From contig NZ_ASXP01000004.1 of NCBI RefSeq assembly GCF_000445445.1, forward strand, positions 310,001-374,000: a stretch of 64,000 nucleotides of DNA, given 5' to 3'. A model generated the notes under the pieces. The model made no database searches and was not told where the DNA came from. It saw only the letters and a program-made list of their open reading frames with translations. Positions within the stretch are counted from its first letter, which is position 1. Each line of letters begins with the position of its first letter. This stretch comes from Sporomusa ovata DSM 2662. Lineage in GTDB: Bacteria; Bacillota; Negativicutes; Sporomusales; Sporomusaceae. Both the position numbers and the translations under genes were made by a program. Of this stretch, positions 27,384 to 35,857 are shown piece after piece.

Positions 27384-29531
27384 ATGGAACCAGAAAACAA
27401 TAACCCCAATCGACCGGACAGCGGACTGATGTGCCTGGTCACTGCTGCCCGGTTACTGGGCATACCGGCCGATTATCAGCAACTCAAGCGGGCCTTTCTC
27501 GTAAACGCAATAACAGCAGATGCGATCATTATGCTGCGAGCAGCCAAAGAGCTTGGACTGAAGGCCAAACAAACGAGTACGGTGATCACGAAACTGGCAA
27601 AACTATCGCTGCCTGCACTGGCTTTGCTGGGTAACGGTCAATATGTGGTTGTCGTCAAAGCTGACGACCAAAGAGTGCTAATTTTCGATCCCTTTAAAGA
27701 ACGGCCACTCACGTTAACCCACGAAACTTTCAGTGCCGCTTGGACCGGCACGGTGATTTTACTCACCCGCCGCTTCAGCCTGGCAAACCTGGAAAAGGAA
27801 TTTAACTTTAGCTGGTTTATCCCGGTTGTGGTAAAATTCAAACGCTTTTTTGGCGAGGTTTTAATCACCTCGTTCTTTTTGCAAAGCTTTGGCCTAATCA
27901 CGCCGCTGTTCACCCAGGTCATTATCGACAAAGTCCTGGTCCACAAAGGAGTGACCACGCTGGATATTTTGGCGGTTGGTCTACTGGTGATCAACTCGTT
28001 TGAAGGCATTCTGGGAGTTTTGCGTTCTTATCTTTTTTCCCATACCACCAACCGGGTAGACGTTATCCTGGGGGCCAAGCTGTTCCATCACTTATTAGGG
28101 CTGCCGCTGCAATATTTCGAAATCCGGCGGGTGGGCGACACCGTAGCCCGGGTGAGGGAGCTGGAAAACGTTCGCCAGTTCCTTACCGGCTCGACCCTTA
28201 CCGTTGTTCTCGATTTTTTTTTCGCCATCGTCTTTATTATTGCCATGTTTTTCTATAGCGTAACCCTAAGCTTTGTTACCCTGGCGGCGCTGCCTCTGTT
28301 CGTAGCCCTTTCACTTATCGTTACCCCCATTCTCAGGCAGCGTCTTAACCATAAATTTGCCTGCGGATCGGAAATGCAATCCTATCTGGTGGAATCCATT
28401 ACCGGTATTCACACCGTCAAAAGTCTGGCCATTGAGCCGCAGTTCGACCACAAGTGGGAGGGAATTTTATCTAACTATGTCAAGGCTTCCTTTCATACTA
28501 CCATCCTTGGCAACTTGGCCGGCAACACAGCCCAATACATCCAAAAACTTTCCACCCTCGCGGTGTTGTGGTTTGGGGCCCATCTGGTTATGGACGGCAC
28601 TTTGACCGTCGGCCAACTTATTGCTTTTCAAATGCTGGCCGGCCGGGTGACCGATCCGGTGCTGCGGCTGGCTAACATCTGGCAGGACTTCCAGCAGGTC
28701 CGCCTCTCCATCGAGCGGCTGGGGGATATCCTCAATTGCCCCCGCGAGCCGGTCTTTAACCCTAACCGGACGCTGCTGCCGCCCATCAAAGGCCATGTCG
28801 CCGTCGAAAATTTGTCCTTCCGTTACCGCAATGACGGCCCGTTGGTGCTGGACGGGATGAACCTGGCCTTTTTGCCAGGAACCACAGTGGGCATTGTCGG
28901 CCGCTCGGGTTCGGGCAAAAGCACCCTCACCAAACTCATCCAGCGGCTGTACATCCCCGAACGGGGCCGGATTCTCATCGACGGTATCGACCTGGGCCAG
29001 GTTGAGCCAGCCTGGCTGCGCCGCCAGATCGGCGTTGTCCTGCAGGAGAACTTCCTGTTTAACGGCAGCGTGCGGGAGAACATCGCTGCCGTCGATCCGG
29101 GTGCTCCGATGGACCGCATTATCCAGGTGGCCAAATTAGCCGGGGCCCATGAATTCATTCTGGAGCTGCCGGAAGGCTACGACACCAGCGTTGGCGAACG
29201 TGGCACATCCCTGTCCGGCGGCCAGCGTCAGCGGATTGCCATTGCCCGGGCTTTGCTGGTCAATCCCCGAATCCTCATTTTCGACGAAGCGACCAGCGCC
29301 CTGGACTACCAGTCGGAAAAAATCATCCAGGACAATCTTCAGCAGATCTGCCGGGGCCGGACGGTGTTCATCATCGCCCACCGCCTGTCGACAGTCAGGG
29401 ATGCCAATATCCTGGTGGTCGTCGAAAAAGGGCGGATCATCGAACAAGGCAGCCACCAGCAGCTCTTAGAACTAAAAGGCGCTTACTATCACCTCTATAT
29501 GCAGCAGGAGGGAAAAGAAGGATGCGCTTAA
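27384..29531 (+). CDS. Type I secretion ABC transporter (HlyB-like, C39-like domain)
   Basis: 715 residues, the usual length. The N-terminal C39-like domain (about 10-130: PDSGLMCLVTAARLLGIPA) has Ser where the catalytic Cys of true C39 peptidases stands, so it is a docking, non-cleaving domain as in RTX exporters. The six-helix membrane domain is at about 150-440, the ATPase at about 470-710: Walker A GRSGSGKST, signature LSGGQRQRIAIARAL, Walker B ILIFDEATSAL, H-loop AHRLST. It pumps unfolded RTX protein through an inner-membrane/HlyD/outer-membrane channel. RBS GGAGG precedes the ATG. GC content is clearly higher than in flanking genes. Its 3' end overlaps the HlyD gene by 10 bp. Confidence 0.95.
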   Translation: MEPENNNPNRPDSGLMCLVTAARLLGIPADYQQLKRAFLVNAITADAIIMLRAAKELGLKAKQTSTVITKLAKLSLPALALLGNGQYVVVVKADDQRVLIFDPFKERPLTLTHETFSAAWTGTVILLTRRFSLANLEKEFNFSWFIPVVVKFKRFFGEVLITSFFLQSFGLITPLFTQVIIDKVLVHKGVTTLDILAVGLLVINSFEGILGVLRSYLFSHTTNRVDVILGAKLFHHLLGLPLQYFEIRRVGDTVARVRELENVRQFLTGSTLTVVLDFFFAIVFIIAMFFYSVTLSFVTLAALPLFVALSLIVTPILRQRLNHKFACGSEMQSYLVESITGIHTVKSLAIEPQFDHKWEGILSNYVKASFHTTILGNLAGNTAQYIQKLSTLAVLWFGAHLVMDGTLTVGQLIAFQMLAGRVTDPVLRLANIWQDFQQVRLSIERLGDILNCPREPVFNPNRTLLPPIKGHVAVENLSFRYRNDGPLVLDGMNLAFLPGTTVGIVGRSGSGKSTLTKLIQRLYIPERGRILIDGIDLGQVEPAWLRRQIGVVLQENFLFNGSVRENIAAVDPGAPMDRIIQVAKLAGAHEFILELPEGYDTSVGERGTSLSGGQRQRIAIARALLVNPRILIFDEATSALDYQSEKIIQDNLQQICRGRTVFIIAHRLSTVRDANILVVVEKGRIIEQGSHQQLLELKGAYYHLYMQQEGKEGCA

Positions 29532-30919
29532 AAATCGGGGACTGGTTTCAGAATAAAATCACTGGACTAAAGAATTTGCACAAAGCGACAGAGCAATCAG
29601 ACCAACTCACCAGAACTGAAATGGAATTTCTGCCTGCGGCCTTGGAAGTTGTTGAGACACCGCCATCTCCCCTCGGACGGGCCATTGCCTGGATGCTGAT
29701 ATCCCTGTTTGTTATTGCCCTCTTATGGGCGTGCATCGGCCATGTCGATGAGGTGGCCGTGGCACCGGGAAAAATCATTCCCTCCGGCTATACCAAGACC
29801 ATTCAGGCTTTCGACACCGGCGTGGTGAAAACCATCCATGTTAAAAACGGCAGCAAGGTCCAGCCCGGCGACGTGCTTATTGAACTGGACACTACCTTTA
29901 CGGCAGCCGATCTGGCCCGCCAGTTGAAAGAACAGGCCTATTACCAATTGGAAATCGCCCGCTTGCTCGCCGAACAGCAGGATATACCGTTTGTTCCCAA
30001 CAGCAATGCGGGGGTAAATCCCCAGGATGTTCAGTACCAACTGCAGCTGTACCGCAGCCGGATGGCCGAGTATCAGGCCAAGCTGGCCGCGGCGCAGCAG
30101 GCGGTCAACCAGGCCGGGGCAGCGCTGGACACTATCCAGGCCACAAAAGAAAAACTTACCCAGCAACTGGAGATTATCACCGAGCAAGAAAACAAAATGA
30201 AGGAATTGGCAGATGCCGGAGCAGTGGGAAGTTTTCAGTACCTGGAATACCGCAAGCAACGTATTGGCATCCAGCAGGATCTTGCTGCCCAGAGCAGCGA
30301 CCTTGTCAAGGCCAATCATGCCCTGCTGCAAAGCATGGAGACCCTTAATAACATAAAAGGCGAACACGACAAGGATATTATGCAGAAGCTGGTGGACGAC
30401 CGGCGTCAGCTCCAGGCGGTGGAAGAAGATTTGCACAAGGCGCAGGAAAAGAACCGTTTGAGTACCGTTACGTCCCCCATTGCCGGCACAGTGCAGCAGC
30501 TGGCGGTAACTACGGTGGGCGGAGTGGTTACCCCGGCGCAAAACCTGATGCTGGTGGTTCCCGAAGGGGAGCAGCTGGAAGTCGAGGCGTGGGTGGCCAA
30601 CAAGGATATTGGCTTTCTCTATGAAGGCCAGAATGCCGAGATCAAGGTCGAGACCTTCAATTTCCAGAAATATGGGACACTGGACGCGACCTTGGTGGAA
30701 ATTAGCCGGGACGCGGTGGAGGATAAAGACAAGGGCCTGATTTACCGGGCTCTGCTCCGGACGAATAGCGACTATTTTGACCTGGCAAGCGGTCGGACGG
30801 TTTCTATTAGTCCTGGAATGGCTGTAACGGCAGAAATAAAGACAAGGCAGAAGCAGATCATCGAGTATTTCATGGATCCGTTTATCAAGTACAAAAGCGA
30901 AGGCCTAAGGGAACGGTAA
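29522..30919 (+). CDS. HlyD-family membrane fusion protein
   Basis: 465 residues. A cytosolic N terminus (about 1-57), one membrane helix (about 58-78, AIAWMLISLFVIALLWACIG), a lipoyl-like half (VAPGKIIPSG, QAFDTGVVKTIHVKNG), a long coiled coil (about 140-320) with many Gln/Ala/Glu heptads, the second lipoyl half (VTSPIAGTVQQLAVTTVGGVV) and a beta-barrel domain. It is the periplasmic adaptor that connects the ABC exporter with a TolC-type outer-membrane tunnel. The start overlaps the ABC gene stop, so the two are coupled. No outer-membrane component follows; it must be elsewhere in the genome. Confidence 0.94.
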   Translation: MRLKIGDWFQNKITGLKNLHKATEQSDQLTRTEMEFLPAALEVVETPPSPLGRAIAWMLISLFVIALLWACIGHVDEVAVAPGKIIPSGYTKTIQAFDTGVVKTIHVKNGSKVQPGDVLIELDTTFTAADLARQLKEQAYYQLEIARLLAEQQDIPFVPNSNAGVNPQDVQYQLQLYRSRMAEYQAKLAAAQQAVNQAGAALDTIQATKEKLTQQLEIITEQENKMKELADAGAVGSFQYLEYRKQRIGIQQDLAAQSSDLVKANHALLQSMETLNNIKGEHDKDIMQKLVDDRRQLQAVEEDLHKAQEKNRLSTVTSPIAGTVQQLAVTTVGGVVTPAQNLMLVVPEGEQLEVEAWVANKDIGFLYEGQNAEIKVETFNFQKYGTLDATLVEISRDAVEDKDKGLIYRALLRTNSDYFDLASGRTVSISPGMAVTAEIKTRQKQIIEYFMDPFIKYKSEGLRER

Positions 30920-31033
30920 ACGAGTTGCCCCACAACGATTTCCGCGGTTAAATAGAGTTAAAACGGTGCAACTCAGCGGACACCGTGAAGAACATGGGGT
31001 TAGACTTGCGGTTTTTATATGCATTTTAATTAA

Positions 31034-31080
31034 TAAACCTAATTTCAGTGTCATATACTTCAGTAAGCCTTTAAAGAAGG
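31034..31080 (+). repeat. Right copy of 47-bp island-flanking direct repeat
   Basis: Same orientation as 16470-16516 with three mismatches. It lies between the HlyD gene and a small membrane protein gene whose ATG follows 12 bp later, so it also forms that gene's upstream region. Confidence 0.8.
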
Positions 31081-31091
31081 GATGGGGTTTG

Positions 31092-31376
31092 ATGATCGGA
31101 TTTAAGAATCGAACCAGCAAGTTTGGTTCACTGGTCAGTTTACTTGCAATTAGTGCAATGCTGGTGCTTTTTGCTGTCAATTTTCCGGTATTTATGAAAT
31201 CTGTTTCCGGACAGGTTTTTGCTGGTATGTGGGCCAGTTTTTCCGTTCTTATGATTGTGACTCATGCTATTCGCTTAACGACTGAGCGCCAGCGGGCGGC
31301 AGTAATCCTGTTGCCAGGGAAAAAAGATGCCCGCACCCGGAAAAATATTCGCCGGGTGCAGGCTATGCGCGGCTAA
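31092..31376 (+). CDS. Small membrane protein, unknown function
   Basis: 94 residues from the ATG at 31092, preceded by purine-rich GAAGGGATGGGG; the frame is open further up but has no sensible start. Two hydrophobic segments (about 13-33 SLVSLLAISAMLVLFAVNFP and about 41-62) are followed by a basic C-terminal tail (KKDARTRKNIRRVQ). No family is recognised. It sits directly against the right island repeat, and the left repeat copy has no such gene after it. Confidence 0.6.
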   Translation: MIGFKNRTSKFGSLVSLLAISAMLVLFAVNFPVFMKSVSGQVFAGMWASFSVLMIVTHAIRLTTERQRAAVILLPGKKDARTRKNIRRVQAMRG

Positions 31377-31411
31377 CAGCAGCAGTTGCCAACAAATTTT
31401 TTAAGATTTTG

Positions 31412-31517
31412 AACCGCAGAGACGCAGAGGGAATGTCTCGATATACATCTCCCCTCTGCGCTCTCTGTGTACTCTGCGGTTAGAGCCGTATCCTCAAGGG
31501 CGCGATAGCGCTTTTTT
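31412..31517. repeat. Dispersed palindromic intergenic repeat, copy 1
   Basis: About 100 bp, nearly identical to 60244-60354. The outer parts are complementary (AACCGCAGAG with CTCTGCGGTT; ACGCAGAGGG with CCCTCTGCG), so the RNA or DNA can fold into a long hairpin. It ends in GGCGCGATAGCGC followed by T6, which could terminate transcription. Confidence 0.75.
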
Positions 31518-31551
31518 AATATGTTATATCCAGTCTGATGCGTAATGCTTA

Positions 31552-32856
31552 TTAAGCTATATGGGCCAACACATCTGCCAGATTATTTAATAGATTATCC
31601 AGATCCTCGCGGGTGATTACCAGTGGTGGCTGGAAGGCCATGACATTGCGTTCAGGGCCATTTTTGCCAAATAAGAAGCCCCGGTCTTTCATTTGCTCTA
31701 AAATAGTGTCAAGCTGCCGGGCGGCCGGAGATTTATCAGGGTTAACCAGCTCGGCACCCAACATCAGGCCGTGGCCACGAATATCACCGATGAGCGGGTG
31801 CTTTTTTTGCAGCTCGGTCAGACCGTGCTTTAGGTATTCACCAAGCTCGGCAGCACGGGCCGGTAAATTGTTTTTGGCAATTACATCCAAGGTAGCTAAA
31901 GCGGCAGCCGAGGTTACCGGGTTGCCGCCAAGGGTTGATGCGCCCGGGCGGGTATAGGTATCAGCAATTTCCGGTCGGGAAGTAAATGCGCCGACTGGAA
32001 CGCCATTACCGAGTGCCTTGGCCATGGTCATAATGTCCGGTTCCACGCCATAGTGCTCAATGGCGAACATTTTGCCAGTACGGCCAAAGCCTGTTTGGAC
32101 TTCATCAATGATGAGCAGAATGTTGTATTTGTTAAGAATTTCTTGCACGCGTTTAAAATAGCCGGGTGGTGGGGTGATAATACCGCCATTACCCTGAATA
32201 GGCTCAGCGATGAAGGCAGCTACCTGGCCAGAGGTGGCTGTTTTTATTATTGCTTCAATTTCGTTAGCACAGGCTAAATCACATTCAGGATGCCGCTTGC
32301 CATAGGGGCAGCGGTAGCAGTAGGCATTGGGGGCAAAATTGATACCGCCGACAGGATTAGTATCTGTACGCCACATTGACAGGCCAGTCAGGCTCATCGT
32401 CAGTTTGGTGCGTCCGTGAAGACCCTGCCGTAAGCTGATGAATTCCTGTTTGCCGGTATAAATAGAGGCTAGCAAAGCGGCTCCTTCATTAGCTTCTGTA
32501 CCGCTGGAACAAAAAAAAGTCTTTTGCAGCCGGCCAGGTGTGATTTTAGCCAGGCGTTCCGCCAGATTCACAATATTTTCAGTAAGATAAATGGTACAGG
32601 TATGCTGCAAGGTTTGGACCTGGTCACAGATAGCTTTGGTAATCTCAGGGTTGCAGTGTCCGCAGTTGACAACCGACACGCCGGCAAAACAGTCAAGGTA
32701 TTGTTTACCGGTATGGTCGTACAGGTATTGCATTTCTCCTTTGATTAGCTGCATGGGCTCATTATAAAAGTGGTATACGCAAGGAATGATATAGTCTTGC
32801 TTTTTTTGCAGAATTTTTTCCGGGCCAATGTATTGGCTGCTATTTATATTGCTCAC
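31552..32856 (-). CDS. Class III PLP-dependent aminotransferase
   Basis: 434 residues, close to alanine-glyoxylate/4-aminobutyrate-type aminotransferases. Visible: substrate/cofactor loop FFCSSGTEANEGA (about 115), LHGRT, IAEPIQGNGG, LLIIDEVQTGFGRTG with the PLP-contacting Asp, and MAKALGNGVPVGAF with the Schiff-base Lys (about 282), then TLGGNP. An insert CYRCPYGKRHPECDLAC (about 181-197) with four cysteines is typical of some anaerobe members. The amino donor cannot be told. It is codirectional with the U32 gene (23 bp apart), probably one transcript. Confidence 0.9.
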   Translation of the reverse strand: MSNINSSQYIGPEKILQKKQDYIIPCVYHFYNEPMQLIKGEMQYLYDHTGKQYLDCFAGVSVVNCGHCNPEITKAICDQVQTLQHTCTIYLTENIVNLAERLAKITPGRLQKTFFCSSGTEANEGAALLASIYTGKQEFISLRQGLHGRTKLTMSLTGLSMWRTDTNPVGGINFAPNAYCYRCPYGKRHPECDLACANEIEAIIKTATSGQVAAFIAEPIQGNGGIITPPPGYFKRVQEILNKYNILLIIDEVQTGFGRTGKMFAIEHYGVEPDIMTMAKALGNGVPVGAFTSRPEIADTYTRPGASTLGGNPVTSAAALATLDVIAKNNLPARAAELGEYLKHGLTELQKKHPLIGDIRGHGLMLGAELVNPDKSPAARQLDTILEQMKDRGFLFGKNGPERNVMAFQPPLVITREDLDNLLNNLADVLAHIA

Positions 32857-32879
32857 GCTTTCACCTCTTAAATTGTAAA

Positions 32880-34850
32880 TTACCGTGATATCCGGTAGCG
32901 AAAGGCACCGATGCCCAGCGAACGCGGACTGGCGTCCGTAAGTTTATTCATGCAGGTTTTATCAAAAGTATAGTTATCGCCGGCAGCCAGTTTATCAAGC
33001 TCTGTCCGGTAGAGAGTTGTGATTAACCCGATAAGCTCTGGCGTATAATGCTGGCCTTCAATTCGATAATGATTAATGCCGGCATTCATAAGTGCCGGCA
33101 GATGGGGAAGCAGGCACAAATCTTTAGCAAACAGAATATGGTTGCGGCAGTATTGGTCAATGGCAATGTCATGACGCTCGCCGGCACTGTCGAGGAGCGA
33201 GTAGTGCTTTTCTGAACACAAATGGTAGCAGGGATACGTTGCTGTTCCTTCCAGGGCTGCCGAAGGAACACAATGGTCCAGCACCATGGCTTCGATAGCG
33301 CCATGGACAATCATTTCCAGCGGTAAAGGACTATTTTTGACTAACCCGGCAATTTGCTCATAGGTTGCTTCCGGGGAAATGGTAGCCTTGCTGGCGCCGT
33401 TGGTTTTCAGCCAGGCAGCAGTAAGGTGATTAAATAGGTTAAAGGAGAAGTCAGTTTGAATGGGTAGGTTGAGGGTTTGTTGTGCCAGGCGCAGCATGCC
33501 GCTGTTGGAAACCATAACGCCATGAGGCTTTATGGCCTCCAGGCTGTTGAAGAATTGTTCAGCTTCCCCGATTTCCCGTTCCATCGTAATCCGGGGCGTA
33601 GTAATAATGACCTTAGCCTGGTAGTTGTTGGCTTCACCGACAGCAGCTGCCAGATCGGTTAATGTCCATGGCTTATTCGGTTTAAAGGCTTCACCACCAA
33701 CATAGACCATTGTAGCACCATTTTGCAACGCACTGGCTAACGAGTTTAGGCAAGCCACACGTACAGCCAATTGCGGCCGGGGACGGCTGGCTGGAGCAGG
33801 AGATTTTGTGCGGGTAACGGTTACCGGTGGCAGGGAAGCAGCGGCGGCAACGCTTGCTTCTTTGACAGCCTGGCTGAAAAAGCGCGGTTCGCGTTCACCT
33901 GTGTAACCAATGGAACTGGCACCAGGATTGCCGAGCGCAAAACAGGTGGAGAAGTCGCGGGTGCGGTATTCGGAGAGCTCCTGCCAGTCAGACATATCAA
34001 AAGTATAACCTGCGGGATCGGCAATATAGCGGTCAATAGCCCGGCGATAGACTTTTACAATCCGGCTGACAAAATCAGCAGTACGCATCCGGCCTTCAAT
34101 TTTAAAAGAGCAGACACCAGATTGAATTAGCTGCGGTAAAGCCAAGTATAGGCACATATCTTTCATCGCTAATTTATAGGGGCCGTGATCATTTGCGGCC
34201 ACCGTTTGCCCGGTAGTGGTATCGACCAACTGATAGGGCCAGCGGCAAGGCTTTAAACAGCGTCCACGGTTAGAACTCTGTCCGAAAACAATCCCCGAAT
34301 GATAGCATTGGCCGCTATGGGCCACACACATATCACCATGGACAAAATATTCCAGTTCAATACCAGTACGTTGTTTGAGCAGTGAAAGCTGAGTCAGTGT
34401 TAACTCCCGGTTGGCTACTATCCTGGTAACGCCATAGTCCATCAGAGCTTTGATAGAATGTTCATTATGGGTATTCATCATAACCGAGGCGTGCAGCGGT
34501 ACAGTAATATTCATGTCACGGGCCAGTTGTAAAGTAGCTAAGTCCTGGACAATCAGTGAATCAGGCTGTATTTGGTTTAATAGCTTGAGATATTCGCGCA
34601 CACCGGGAAGTTCCTGTTCACTAATTAAGTTATTGACAGTGACATAGAGACGGACATTATGGGCATGAGCGTATTTTACCGCCCGGGCTAGTTTTTCATC
34701 ATCAAAATTGGTATCAGTGCGGTGGAGCCGCATATTAAACCGTTTGCCGCCAAGGTATACAGCATCAGCACCGGCACCAATGGCGGCTTCAAGCACGTCC
34801 CAGGTGCCGACTGGGGCTAAAAGTTCGACAGATTGCGGGGTTAACAGCAT
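32880..34850 (-). CDS. U32-family protein (peptidase / RNA hydroxylation type)
   Basis: 656 residues from the ATG at 34850 with GGAG 8 nt upstream (a GTG at 34859 is the alternative). The N-terminal U32 core includes LLAPVGTWDVLEAAIGAGAD, AVYLGGKRFNMR and the Cys-containing signature around MCVAHSGQCYHSG and GRCLKPCRWPYQL (about 175-205). A second U32-like half begins near 360 (VRVACLNSLASALQNGATMVYVGG) and contains further cysteines. Two-domain U32 proteins of this size include RlhA-type 23S rRNA hydroxylation factors and proteins annotated as collagenase-like peptidases; the sequence alone does not decide between them. Confidence 0.88.
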   Translation of the reverse strand: MLLTPQSVELLAPVGTWDVLEAAIGAGADAVYLGGKRFNMRLHRTDTNFDDEKLARAVKYAHAHNVRLYVTVNNLISEQELPGVREYLKLLNQIQPDSLIVQDLATLQLARDMNITVPLHASVMMNTHNEHSIKALMDYGVTRIVANRELTLTQLSLLKQRTGIELEYFVHGDMCVAHSGQCYHSGIVFGQSSNRGRCLKPCRWPYQLVDTTTGQTVAANDHGPYKLAMKDMCLYLALPQLIQSGVCSFKIEGRMRTADFVSRIVKVYRRAIDRYIADPAGYTFDMSDWQELSEYRTRDFSTCFALGNPGASSIGYTGEREPRFFSQAVKEASVAAAASLPPVTVTRTKSPAPASRPRPQLAVRVACLNSLASALQNGATMVYVGGEAFKPNKPWTLTDLAAAVGEANNYQAKVIITTPRITMEREIGEAEQFFNSLEAIKPHGVMVSNSGMLRLAQQTLNLPIQTDFSFNLFNHLTAAWLKTNGASKATISPEATYEQIAGLVKNSPLPLEMIVHGAIEAMVLDHCVPSAALEGTATYPCYHLCSEKHYSLLDSAGERHDIAIDQYCRNHILFAKDLCLLPHLPALMNAGINHYRIEGQHYTPELIGLITTLYRTELDKLAAGDNYTFDKTCMNKLTDASPRSLGIGAFRYRISR

Positions 34851-34877
34851 GTATTTCACTCCATGTTTAAAGAATTA

Positions 34878-35747
34878 TTATTCAAATACTTCAGCCGCTT
34901 TTGCTAGTAATGTTGGTGGCAGTTCAAGGCCTAAATTAGCAGCAACAAACGCATTAAGCAGAATTTCGGGGTTATCAACAATACCGACAGGTATAGCAGC
35001 AGGTTGAGTACCCGCAAGAATCTGGGCCGCTTTTACGCTGCAGGTAAGTCCAAGCTTATAGTGGTTGGCTACCAGCGCACCTAAGGCGCCTGACGGAACA
35101 TTGGGGGCATGAGAACTAATGACCGGCAGGTTAGCTTCTTCGGCATAGTAGGCAACACTGGCAAAATTCTCTTCAATAACCCGGCCAATAGGCAGGAACA
35201 GGGCATCAAGGTTAGCAGGCAATTTGTCTGGCAAGGCAGATAAATCCTCTGCCCGGTTGACAGGCAGGTCGATAAGGGTAAAGATAGTATTGGCAGCCTG
35301 TTTGAAATTGCTTACCTCCAGCAAGGCATTACTGTCGCCGGTATGATATAAGATACCGATTGTTTGCGCAGAGGGTAAAAGCTCGCGGATAAAGTCTGAT
35401 TTGGCTGCAGCCGGAACCATACCGGCCACGCCGGTGGCTTTACCACCCGGCTTAGCCATACTTTGTGTTAACTTAGCGCCTACAGGATCAAACACAGGCG
35501 TAAATACTACCGGAATAGTGCCTGCTAACTGAATAGCCGCCTGAGCGGCGGGGGTGGAACAGGCAAAAATGAGCTCTACCTTTTGGCTGGCTAGTTTTTC
35601 GGCAAGCTGCGGCAAGTCGCTTACAGCGCCATCCGCATTGAGGTAATGAAAATGTGCAGTCAAACCCGCTTCAGTCAGTCCGGCTTTAAAGCCGCGGACT
35701 GCATCATCCAGGTTTTGAGTTAGTTGTAAAATACCGATTTGATGCAA
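34878..35747 (-). CDS. ABC-type substrate-binding protein (TrpX/YtgP-like COG2984 family), no signal peptide
   Basis: About 289 residues if started at TTG 35747, which has GAGGTG 8 nt upstream and directly precedes the conserved HQIGILQLTQNLDDAVRGF. An ATG at 35813 extends the frame by 22 unlike residues and has no ribosome-binding site. The rest matches two-lobed binding proteins of the ABC_sub_bind family (FACSTPAAQAAIQLAGTIPVVF, DPVGAKLTQSMAKPGGKATGV, LFLPIGRVIEENF). No signal peptide, lipobox or permease gene is nearby, so the role is open. Both possible starts lie inside the 183-bp duplication made by the IS element, which has displaced the original upstream DNA. Confidence 0.75.
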   Translation of the reverse strand: MHQIGILQLTQNLDDAVRGFKAGLTEAGLTAHFHYLNADGAVSDLPQLAEKLASQKVELIFACSTPAAQAAIQLAGTIPVVFTPVFDPVGAKLTQSMAKPGGKATGVAGMVPAAAKSDFIRELLPSAQTIGILYHTGDSNALLEVSNFKQAANTIFTLIDLPVNRAEDLSALPDKLPANLDALFLPIGRVIEENFASVAYYAEEANLPVISSHAPNVPSGALGALVANHYKLGLTCSVKAAQILAGTQPAAIPVGIVDNPEILLNAFVAANLGLELPPTLLAKAAEVFE

Positions 35748-35857
35748 GTGTATAACACCTCGATGATTATTTTTTATTACATTTTCCACATGGGCTGGAT
35801 TAATACCTGCCATAATGCTGGAGCAATCTTTAAAGAAAACCAGAATATGTGTTATAA
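35675..35857. repeat. 183-bp target-site duplication, left copy
   Basis: Identical base for base to 37881-38063 and directly abutting the IS terminal repeat. It includes the 5' end and leader of the substrate-binding protein gene. Confidence 0.92.

Noticed and set aside
29136..29469. Open frames on both strands within the ABC ATPase domain
   Set aside because: High-GC shadows of the HlyB-like gene, whose motifs are complete.
30920..31033. Terminator sought after the HlyD gene
   Set aside because: No convincing hairpin with a U-run was found in this gap.
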